From Brasenia schreberi (taxonomy: Eukaryota; Streptophyta; Magnoliopsida; Nymphaeales; Cabombaceae): a stretch of DNA of 64,000 nt. Both the position numbers and the translations under genes were made by a program. The DNA lies in assembly GCA_036023115.1 (NCBI GenBank), contig JAYKKT010000046.1:2926501-2990500 (forward strand), read 5' to 3'. This document shows, piece after piece, positions 28,401-40,400 of this stretch. Within the stretch, counting starts at the first letter, position 1. Each line of letters opens with the position of its first letter. Below the pieces are notes generated by a model, which saw only the letters and a program-made list of their open reading frames with translations, did not search any database and was not told where the DNA came from.

Positions 28401-31400
28401 AAAAAATTTGAAAAAAAAAAATTTGAAAAAAAGAATTTTGAATTTTTTTTGGGCGTATCGTACGATACGGGCGATACGGGCCGTATCGTATGATATAGTA
28501 TCATATCGTGGCTTCCCACGATACGATACGTATCGCACCGTATCGTACGATACGGTGCGATACGGATAACACTGATGTAGCCACATCAATCATTCATTAC
28601 CATAACCAACTCCACTGCTACTACCACTAGAACCTACAGTTTTTTCCTTTTCTCGCATTTTCCTTTCCTCTTCAATCATCTATTCTTTCATCTCAGTTGT
28701 ACCATAAAATTCATCGTCACCATACATCCCTTGAGCAAAATAATCTTTAAATGGTTGAAACATATCCCAACCACCTATTTCTGCGCTCTCTCTCGTCCTT
28801 AATCTCTTCTTCTCCTTCAAAAGCTCCAATACCTGCTTAATCTCGTACTTCATTGCTTTAGAAACTCGAGGACATGCACTAACATTCTTCTAGGTTCCTG
28901 CAAAATGATGTTTCATACGAGAAATACCATCATATTTTACTGTATTGCAAAACATACACTTGTTCACAAGCTTATCGCCTTCATACACCAGAGTGCAATA
29001 TTTTAATGCTGGATCGGCTCGATCGGAAGCCTTTAAAACAAGAGTGGATAATGAAGAAGAAGGAAAAAACTTTTTGGATTGTAAGAATCCCAAAATTTAT
29101 AAACCTTCAAAATTTTCAAGTAAAAAATCGGGTATTATGCCAAAGAAAACATGTATGACATTGATTTGACAAAAACCTTAGAGATGGGAAGTTGGAGAAT
29201 CTTGTGAATAAATAATAAAATCAAAAGAACAAGGTAAGAAGAGGATATGGAAGCAAGAAAATTACGTGAAAAAGGGTTTGGGAAGAAGCAGAAATGAAAT
29301 CCGTAAGTTTTGGATTTTATAATAGAAACGGTACGGGGTGTATCGTACGATACGGTGCAATACACCTTGTATCGTACGGTACAGTATGATACGACACGAT
29401 AAATCGCAATAAGCGATATATGCCCGTGTATCGTACCTTATCTTCATACGTGATGCGATACGATATGATTTTTATAACATTGATTCAAAGAATTCCACAA
29501 AGGGAGATGATTTGTTTAGGAGGAGACTTAAATGAACATCTCTGTAAAGGGGCATTGGGATATTAAGGTATTTATGAAAACTTTGGTTTTGGGGATGTAA
29601 ATGAAGAAGACAAGGAGATTTTAAATTTTGCTATGGCATTTCATCTCTTTATAGTCAATACAATCTTTAAAAAACAAGATGAACACTTAATTACTTATAA
29701 GAGTGGCTTATCGCAAACACAAATTGATTATTTTGTTTGTAGAAAAAAAGATAGAGCGTGTTGTAAAGATTGCAAGGTAATTCCAGGAGAAAGCTTAACC
29801 ACCCAACATCGACTTTTAGTTATGGATTTACAAATAAAAAAATGGATAACGAAGAAAAGAGGGCGTCGAGCTAATTTATTAAATGGTGAAATCTCAAAAG
29901 TGAGAAAGAAGTTATATTTAAACAGAAAGTCCTTCAAGGAGATGCTTGGAATTATGTTGGTACACCTTGTGATACGTGGAATAATATGACTACACATATT
30001 AGGAAAGTGGCGAAAGATGTGTGAGGTGAATCTAAGAGAGGTGTAACGGCACAAAAAGAAACTTGGTGGTGGAGTGATGTGCAAAATAAAATCAAGGCAA
30101 AGAGGTATGTTACAAATTACATTATGCTAAGAAAACTAGTGAAACTTTAGAGACTTATAAGAAAGGAAAGAGGAAAGGGAAAAAGGCTGTCATTGAAGCG
30201 AAAGCTAAAATTTGGGAGGATTTATATAAAAAAAACTCAACTCAAAAGAGGGTGAAAAAGATATTTTTAGGATAGCTAGGGCTAGAGATAACTAGTCAAT
30301 TTCAATAATCACCTACTACCATTCATGAGTGTTGTTATGAGAATTATTCGATATGTAAGGAGTTCGATAAACAATGGGTACTCTTAACTTGTTCTTTGAT
30401 TTATTTGTTTATACTGATGCTGATTGGGGTGGAGATGTAAACAAGAAACATTCAACTATTAGTTTGTGTCTTTTTAGGTGCATCACTAATTTCAGGAAAG
30501 TGTAAGAGCATAAGGTGTCACTTTCCTCCACCGAAGCTGAATATCGTGCTATTGCTACAAAAATCTCCTAGATTAGAGAGGTACTAAAGGACATGGGCAT
30601 CGTTTACAACATTCAACCATCATGTTTGTGATAATAAAGGCGCCTTATATTGGCCTCCGACAACACCTTCCATAACAAATGGAGCATATTGAGATGTACT
30701 GCAATTTTGTTTGTAAAGAATGATTAAAAAAAGATTAGTTTGTGTTATGTCACCTCAAAAATGTAGTTAGTCGATTTGTTCATTAAATCCCTTTTAGCTA
30801 CTCGTTTTAATTTTTTGTTAGACAAACTTTCAGTATACACACTGTAAGTTTGAGAGGAGGTGTTAAGAGTGTTGTAATAGGACCACAGGTGGCCTGTGTA
30901 TTATCAGTCTTGGCTAGAGTTTTGGTCAGGAGATAGCCATTGGGCATCCCCAACGACACCGGCCTCCAACGGCTAGCTTGCTAGCCAGCTATTGGAGGCC
31001 CTCTTCACTCCTTGCTCCTCTCTCCTCTTCCTCTCTTGTAACATGTGTTCTATAAATAGAGCCTCATACAATCAACAAAGTCCTCTTTACTCCTCTCTCC
31101 TCTTTTGTAACATCTGCTCTATAAATAGAGCCTCATACAATCAATAAAGAAGCTGGAATTGCAGCTCTTTGATACTTGACTTGTGACTTTGGTTCGTTCT
31201 TGACTTGAAACACCGATTCTTGAGTGTGTTTGTATGGGACTTGTTGATTTGATCCTTGACGACAAGTGATCGGGCTGCTTCCAATTACGAGTATCTTGAC
31301 TTGAAACACCCATTCTCCCGTTTTGTTTTCCATAGTGATGGAGAATGTTCTCATTTTGCAATAGGCTAACAAATATATAACACATATATCTCTGTTAGTC

Positions 31401-34400
31401 TCATCATTTTTACAACTTTGACATTTGCTTACTTCTGAAGTTATGACATCATTAGAAGGGCTCGCACTTCTCAACCTAGTGCTCATTGTGATCAGTTGGA
31501 AGAAGATTCTACGGGGTTGTCTATTAATAATAATAGCTTTTACATCATCTAATCCCTTTGCTAACTATGAACAACAAGGTAGAACCGTAGAACTCCTCAT
31601 TGTGAAAGTTTTTGAATTCTTCTACACATCCACTAAATCTTAACTGGTGGAAGCTTCATAGTTGGTTTCACAAGTTACCCTCATCGAGCAGGAAGTAGAC
31701 CAGCCATCTTCAGCCTTTGAAGTAACTAAATTAATAACTTTAATAATGATGATCAGGAGATCTCCATCACCTTATCTCAAAGCGAATAATTCTTTCCACA
31801 ACTCAATTTTATGGCCCACATAGTGTTGTACATGAGTTCTTTTTAGTTATTCTCAAGTTAGACACTTCCATCACCTTATCCCAAAGGGAATAATTCTACC
31901 CAGAACTCAATTTTATGTCCTTCATAGTCTTATACATGATTTCTTTTTAAGTATTCTTATGCAAGAGAGAGCATGATTGGATGTGGCTCATTCATTTCTT
32001 TCATCAATGTTATTTGCGAGAACCTTCATGATATCAGTGTTGCCCTTGTCCTCTTTGTTATTCTGTCTTATATTTATTTTTGGATTATGTGTTGGTGTCT
32101 CCTTTTAATCTGTCATTATATAACTTGGGCTCTTCTATGGTTTTATCTATGTAATTGTGCAAATCTTTAGAAAGAAATAGGTTGTCATAGTACAGTCTAA
32201 GTATTCTTTTGGAGGCATTGTAAATTTGTAATAAACTAATTCTGCGTTTCACCCATTATGCAAGTGGAATGGATGAAATCTTCGCCATAGCTGTCTGGAA
32301 ACAAGATTTTAAGAACAATCTTGAAATCATGCTAGGCATGCCGAAAGGGGCTTCTACACATTCTATGATCCTTGCTCTGTTACCATCTGATCGTGTGCAC
32401 AAGCAAATTCCCGATCACTTGTACAAAACCCAATCTCACAAGCATCAAACAAAGGGAAAATTAAAACGCAATGCTAAGAGTCCAAGTGCACCCAATGAAG
32501 AGCTCAAACTTATATTAATTTATGGCAGAAATGCACAAGAAACCTTAAACTTAATGCATCCTCTTGATATAGAGGTGAATTATGCATTAGGAGAGTGACA
32601 CTAGCTTAAAAAACAGCAGGAAAATTACATGAGTTAACACTCTTTTCTATCTTCGTAAAAGAAAACTTCAAATTCATTGGTTTCTGCAACCTGGATTCTT
32701 GCTTTATGTGCAGGACAGATATCCTTCTCATATTTTTGAACCATGATCCGAATCTTCTAAGGGCGTATATATCTCAACAGGAAGGAAACAGCTTTCTTGG
32801 ACTTCTGGTATACTCCTTTTCTCATTTTTATAAGGATGGGCAGTTCGGGATGCTGAAAGTTTTGATTCATGGACCTTTTTTGTGATTTTTTCCCATAATG
32901 CTGGACTCCGTTTCCTGCATAACTTGATCAATATTGAAATGGTCGTGCAGGTCAGAGGTATGACAACAGACTTTGGAGAGGACATGCATTGCCAGTTTCT
33001 TGAAATATTTCGCATTTTGTTGGATTCATACTCTTTGGCCACATCTCAGGTGGGTATTTGACATCCTCTGACCTGCAATATGGATTCATAAGAAGTTGTA
33101 TTGGTTGAACCGTGAAACACTTGAGAATCTTGTGAAGAAAGTTAATAAACCACGAAATAAACAAGAACAATGATGAAAAAAGGATTTGGGAGAAAGTGAA
33201 TGGCATGAAAAAAGGTTTGGGAAGAAGCATAAGTGATTTCTGTAATTTCCGATTCTCGAAATTTATACTAAAAAAAATCAGCATCGACTCGTACGATACG
33301 ACATGATAAATCACTTATTGCGATACACAATCCTGTATATTACCATATACTCATACCATACGATATGATTTTTAGGACATTGATGGGACTTAGTACGAGG
33401 ACCTTATTCTTTTTCCCTTTGGTAGAAAACAAGCTCCAGATCACATGATTGTCGTGGAAGATTTTTGAAGATTTATGCCTTGATTATCTAACTGTTTGTA
33501 CACTGACTGCTCAATTGGTGCATGCCGAGTGAGAGCTGCACATCTTTGTGCTTGCACACAGACACATAGGGTTATGGATGGTGCCTAATTTGGATGGATG
33601 GGCATTACTAATATAAATATATCAGATTCCGAGTTAGGTGCCATAGAAAAGCTTGTCTTACATTACACGCTGTAAGATGGGATATATGTTGGATCCAGGT
33701 GATTCAATGAGATATAATCTATGTTTTTAAAACCACATCTATTGTGACTAATTGCGCAAGCTTTCAAACCATTGTTTCTGTAGGTTGGTACTACGATGTG
33801 GACTAACACTCGCTAACATTCATCTGATCTGATTATTAGCACGAAGTAGCTTTAGAAACCATATCTAACCTATCTGTTTGGTGCCTATATATATGTATGT
33901 ATATATACACACATATGTATATTTGTGTGCATTTGTATATGTATCAATGTATTAAAATTGATCTGTATCATACAATACTTCTTTCATATCGGATATTGTA
34001 TGATACACCTCCATATCATATTTTACAACGTTGATTTCTCGGAAGCTGTATTTTTGACGTTCGAGGCCTTAGGTTGTTTTTAACCCTTTAAGGTTACCTT
34101 CTTCGACCTCCCTGATCCTTGCTCTCTCCTCCAAAGCTCCAAGTCTCAAATTTCTTGCATCAGTCAATGACTTACAATATTGTTTCTCATTCAATTCAAT
34201 TGAGAACTACTACGCGGAAGTTTGGGAACGATGCAGAGACATGAGATGCAACTTTATGGACATATCATGCATAGTGGAGTTAGCCGTACTAGACATCTTC
34301 TAGTTGAAACATGAATGAACATGTGACCTTGCTCTTCCATGCCTTCACAAGTTAAAGGCACATGTACCTCAAAGAGATAGACGATATGCAAGTGAGAATA

Positions 34401-37400
34401 GAAGAACATAGAGCACCAGGAGAACCACAAGGACCAAGAGTAGCTGTTGGAGGAGCACATGAAGGCCTACACAAAGAAGAATAAAGAAAATAGTTAGTTT
34501 TTCTTTGTTTTTATTTTATTTTGAAGTTTGAAACTTTGAAAATCTATGATTCTTTAGATCTATAGTAGTTTAAAGCTTTAACATATTTCTTTTTCAACTT
34601 TTTTTTGTTGAGCTGTGTTATCTTTTGTGTAGGCATGTGATGTATGACACTCTGCAGGGGAATTGCTTGATGATTTTTCCCCTGATTTTCTTTTTATCTT
34701 TTAATGTTTTTTAAGGAAAATGAAAAATGTGTATTTAAAATATTGTCCGAAAGGATACAATACATGGGTATCCGTCCCTGTGCAATACGGGTGCCTATAT
34801 GCTATTTTCACCATTGGTACATGTATTTGCAAATGCACACAACTTACTTTTCCATTGGTAGCAGCAAACATGCACACCACTTCGTCTGGTCTGATTATTA
34901 TTGGGACATAGTTTTTTGAAACCATATCAACTTATCAGTTTTGTGCTTATATGCATGTGCACACTTTTTAGCCTTTTAACTGTCTGCCGGCACTCAATTT
35001 ATACTATGAAAAACATATGCAAGAAAGTGATGGATAATGGATAGTGCAATGAGTATGCTGTGGGTTGGTGAAGGTAATTCTTAAAAACTTCTTTGGATAC
35101 ATGTGGTATGGTGTGACACCAGCAGAAGAAGACGAGAGATGTATAAAGTGTTGTGGACATTTAGAGAGGCGGTAATATGAGGCTTGAGTGAGAAGGCTCA
35201 GAAAATTGACGGTGAAGTTTTCAAAAGTGGCTGATGAAGTCCTCAAAAGACTTGAGAAAACAATGAAACACAGTCTTGCTCTTTTGAAATTAAATTCGAA
35301 TGTCACTCAAGATCAAGCACAGGGGAAACTAATAACCCATGTAGTGTACCTTAGTATAGGAGAATGCTTGGTTTTGGTTGGATGTATGCACCTTGAACTT
35401 TGGAGAGACTGGAAAGACTATTGTGGTAAATTAAACTGCTTGGATATTTTTGGAAAATGTTAGTTATTGAAGTTTCTCTTATATCTGGCATGGTCATCTG
35501 GTGATATTAGCTCTTGAATTTGTCTGGGTATGGTTAGCATTGTTTTCCCCCTATTGCTGGTGTGTTCTTTGGTGTTTAGTTGGCTAATTCTTTTACTTTT
35601 TCTATATTTTCAGCAGAAAGATACCATTTTGGAGATTTTCTATGAAAAACACATGGACCATTTAATAGATATTGTGGCTTCTTCCTGCCCGCCAAAAGGA
35701 CCCCCTGGAAGTGCTAGCGCTTTGGCTGGTTTTGATACAAGGGCCACTCGACCTGAGATTCTATTAAATATCTGTGATCTGCTGTGCTTTTGTGTACATC
35801 ATCATCCATATAGGATAAAGTATGGCAACTTTTGTGCTTAGCTTTGTTGGTTTAATATTAAGCTGATCATGACTGCCGTTTTCTGCAGATGCAATTTTCT
35901 TCACAACAATGCCATAGAAAAGGTATTGTTCCTGATTCACAGAAAAGAGATGTACTTAGTAGCAGCAGCTGTTCGCTTTATGCGTGCAATTATCTCTCGT
36001 AATGTGAGTAGACACTTATTTCTCATAGTACCCCTCGTGTTGCTGTGGTATGAATATCTGCATATAGGATATTAAATCATATATCTAGATCGCTTTTACA
36101 TTTTATTTGGATTCTGAACAAATATTTGTTTAAGTATTATGTTTTTTCTTGTGCCACATTATTGTTTCAAAACAGTTGTTCCCTTCTTCCATGGGTGCTC
36201 CACCAAACTGCACATGGTAATACAATTTCAAAGTCTAACATGAACAATGTGACCTGTGAATCGGGATATGGCCGGGAAAGACAAGTTATTATTTGTAATA
36301 TCTGTATTAAGTAGTTCAAAGTAAAGCTTTTATCTGTTTCGTACTTTCATGTGCAAAAGTTTTGAGGGTATGTGTGTTTGGCCCATTGTTCAGCGTAAAA
36401 CGTGGAACTGTCATGATTTTAAGGTAATTTTATTACAACAACAATAACTAAGCCTTTTCCCATACTAGACGGGGTCGGCTACATGGATTCTTTGTTTCCA
36501 CAGATCCCTATCGTGTGCCATGTTAGCAGTTAACTCACAATAAGCTAGATCATTCTTTATTGTTTCTTTCCAACACTTTTGTGGTCGTGCTCTAGCTCTT
36601 TTTAATACTTTCCAAATTTAGTTTTTAATAGCAGTTAACTCACAATAAGCTAGATCATTCTTTATTGTTTCTTTCCAACACTTTTGTGGTCATGCTCTAG
36701 CTCTTTTTAATACTTTCCGAATTTAGTTTTTCATACCTTCTTACAGGTCTTCTTTTAATCTTCTTTCTATATGTCCAAACCATCTTAAACGATATTCTCT
36801 CATTTTATCCTCTATTGCTGCCACTCCTAATTTGTTTCTAATGACCTCATTATGTATACGGTCTTTTCTTGTATGACCACTCATCCATCCAACATCTTTA
36901 TTTCTGTCACAGACATCTTTTGTACATGTTGATGATTAACTGCCCAACACTCAGAACCATAAAACATGGCAGATCTATGCTCCTCTCCATTTTAACCAAC
37001 CAGCATTAATTCTATGCGTAACATCTCCATCAATTCTTCCATCACTCTGAAAAATTGACCCTAGGTAACTTTCCTTTTGGGGGATACAATGTTGCCAATT
37101 TTAATTTCTATGTCTTGTGAGGTAACCAAATGATCAAACTTACATTCCATATATTTTGTCTTTGTTCTACTAAGTCGGAGGCTTTTGCTTTCTAATGTTT
37201 CTCTCCATAGTTTCAATTTTCTATTAACTTTTTCCTTAGACTCCTCCACTAATACAATGTCATCTGCAAATAACATACACGAAGGTACTTCATCTTGAAT
37301 ATGTTTTGTTAACTCATCAATCACCATTATAAATAAGTATGGACATAAAGTTGATCCTTGATGTAACCAAATATTAACTTCAAAGAAGTCTGTCATTCCT

Positions 37401-40400
37401 TCATGAGTCCTCACACATGGTTTTGCACCATCATAAATGTCTCTTATAAGGTTAATATATGTCAATGGGATACCTCTTTTTTCCAAAGTTCTCCAAAGAA
37501 CCTCCCTTGTTACCCTATCATAAGCTTTTTCTAGATCAATAAATATCATGTGAAAGTCTTTCTTTTTTGCTCTAAAATGTTCCTTAAGACGTCTCAAAAG
37601 GTGAATCGCTTCAACAGTAGATCTGCCTGGCATGAATCCAAATTGGTTCTCTGTTGTACTTGATACTTGTCTTAACCTACGTTCGATAATTCTTTCCCAC
37701 AATTTCAGAGTATGGCTCATTAACTTGATACCTTGATAATTCACACAATTTTGAATGTCTTCCTTGTTCTTATATGTGGGTATAAGTGTACTTGCTCCCC
37801 ATTCCTCGGGTATCTTTTGGTTTTTCCATATTTCATTAAATAGTCTTGTGAGCCAAGTGATTCCTATTTCTCCTAGTATTTTCCAAACTTCTATAGGAAC
37901 ATTATCTGGTCCTACCGATTTATCACCCTTCATATGTTTAAGAGCCTCTTTGACTTCATTCTTTTGAATACGTCGGTAGAAATTGTGGTTTATATACTTT
38001 TCTGATTTGGCTAACTCTCCTAAGCTAATACTAACATCTTTATTTTCATTAAAAAGCTTATAAAAATAGTTTTTCCTTCTATTTCTTATATCATCATTTG
38101 CCACTAGAATTTTTTCATTCTCGTCTTTGATGCATCTAACATAATTAAGATCTTCAGTTTTCTTATATCTCTAGCCCTAACTATCCTAAAAATATCTCTT
38201 TCACCCTCTTTTGAGTTGAGTTTTTTATATAAATGCTCCCAAATTTTAGCTTTTGCTTCACTCACGGCGTTTTTCGCTTCCTTCTTTGCTTTCTTATAAG
38301 CCTCTAACGTTTCACTAGTTTTCTTAGCATAATGTAATTTGTAACATGCCCTCTTTGCGTTGATTTTATTTTGCACTACTTCACTCCACCACCAAGCGTC
38401 TTTTTGTGCCGGTACACCTCCCTTAGATTCACCTAACACATCTTTCGCTACTTTGCTAATATGTATTGTCATATTGTTCCACATATCACAGGGTGTACCA
38501 GCATAATTCCAAACATCTCCTTGAAGGACTTTTGTTTAAATATATCTTCTTTCTCGCTTTTGAGGTGCCACCGTTTAGTCCGAATAGTTCGATGCATTCT
38601 TTTCTTCTTTGTCCATTTTTTTATTTGTAAATCCATAACTAAAAGTCGATGTTGGGTGGTTAAGCTTTCTCCTAGAATAGATCACAATTTACATAACACC
38701 AAATGGTGCATTTATACACAAGAGTATAGAGACCCCTAATGACTATATTGACTAACCAACGGTTAGCTGTGGATGGCTAGGGCCCTAATGGCCCTACCAA
38801 TTCATCACTAAACACGGGCCGTAGTGGCATGTCCTATTACATACATTTTAACACTTCCTCAAACTTACGGTGAATATATCGAAAGTTTGTCAAACAAAAT
38901 TATCAATCTAAAGGGATATGCTTCTTATTTTTTCTTGTGGCTTGGTATTTCTGTAATTGTCAATCGTGATCAAAATATTGATGTCTAAGTTGCCACAACT
39001 TTTTCTAAAATAGCTCCAAATTTTTGTTAAGATTATTTGAGCATCAAAAGCGAGTTGGTAAACCCTATGACATACATAAATTGATTACTTTATTTGTAGA
39101 AAAAAAGATAGAGCTTGTTGTAAAGATTGCAAAGTAATTCCAGGAGAAAGCTTAACCACCCAACATCAACTTTTAGTTATGAATTTACAAATAAAAAAAT
39201 GGATAAAGAAGAAAAGAGTTATTGATGAGTTAACAAAACATAATGGGTTACATGTGTGAGGACTCTTGAATGAATGGCAAACTTCTTTGAAGTTAATGTT
39301 GGGTTACATCAAGGATCAACTTTAAGTCGATACTTATTTATAATGGTGATTGATGAGTTAACAAAACATATTCAAGATAAAGTACCTTGGTGTATGTTAT
39401 TTGCAAATGACATTGTATTAGTGGAGGAGTCTAAGGAAAAAGTTAATAGAAAATTGGAACTATGGAGTGAAACATTAGAAAGCAAAGGCCTCCGACTTAG
39501 TAGAACAAAGACAAAATATATGGAATGTAAGTTTGATCATTTGGTTACCTCGGAGGACATAGAAATTAAAATTGGCACACATTGCATTCTCCAAAAGGAA
39601 AGTTTTAAATACCTAGGGTCAATTTTTTAGAGTGATGGAGATGTTATGCATAGAATTAATGCTGGTTGGTTAAAATGGAGGGGATCATCACGTATTCTTT
39701 GTGATAAGAAGATACCATTAAAGTTAAAAGGTAAATATTATAGAGCAACAATTAGGCCTGCCATGTTTTATGGTTCTGAGTGTTGGGCATTTAATCATCA
39801 ACATTTAAAAAGATGTCTGTGACAGAAATGAAGATGTTGAGATGGATGAGTGGTCATACAACAAAAGACCGTATACATAATGAGGTTATTAGAAACAAAT
39901 TAGGAGTGGCACCAATAGAGGGTAAGATGAGAGAATATCGTTTAATATGGTTTGAACATATAGAAAGAAGATTAAAAGAAGAACCTGGAAGAAGGTATGA
40001 AAAACTAAATTTGTAAAGTATTAAAAGAGGTAGAGGACGACCACAAAAGTGCTGGAAAGAGACAATAAAGAATGATCTAGCTTATTGTGAGTTAACTGCT
40101 AACATGGCACACGATAGGGACCTGTGGAAACAAAGAATCCATGTAGTTGACCCCATCTAGTATGTGAAAAGGCTTAGTTGTTGTTGTTGTTGTATTTGAG
40201 CATTAATTTGTTTTCCTTCGTGAATAAAGACCAATGAATATCACTACAAACATTCACTCAATCTCTAAAACCAACAAAACAATTCATAATATCCAATCCA
40301 AAAGGCAAACCGAAAATGAATCAAATAAGTTCATGAAGTGGATTTGCTCCAATTTATGAAAGTCATTTGATAGAAAACATTCATATCATTCAAATGGATT

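Larger units (their letters stand above)
26200..30292 (+). mobile_element. RTE-clade LINE (L4), interrupted by hAT-2, truncated at both ends
   Basis: Plus-strand segments 26200-26830 and 29490-30292. The first has the 5' leader and the endonuclease start ([31 protein letters not shown], seen in parts). The second continues exactly where the first stops with the endonuclease end ([39 protein letters not shown]) and RT linker, and stops at about 30292 before the RT core. No (TTG) tail, so the 3' part is lost, probably with the neighbouring Copia-1 RT region. A poly-G run (26434-26446) disrupts the frame. Confidence 0.82.
19759..31295 (+). mobile_element. Ty1/Copia LTR retrotransposon (Copia-1), decayed, with nested elements
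   Basis: The 5' LTR starts TGTTAGGAGTG at 19759 and ends TTTACA at 23510; the primer-binding site TGGTATCAGATC (initiator tRNA-Met type) follows at 23511. The internal region holds gag remnants, GAG-pre-integrase and integrase (24806-25640), then is replaced at about 26200-30292 by a LINE; the RT domain is gone. RNase H remnants ([16 protein letters not shown] at about 30410; [14 protein letters not shown] at about 30532) and a polypurine tract (GAGAGGAGG, 30852-30860) precede the 3' LTR at 30861. Many stops and frameshifts. It occupies SMEK intron 16 in the sense direction. Confidence 0.9.

Noticed and set aside
32269..32598. 109-codon frame near SMEK exon 17
   Set aside because: Not in phase with exon 17, no homologue recalled and no fitting splice sites; treated as intron.
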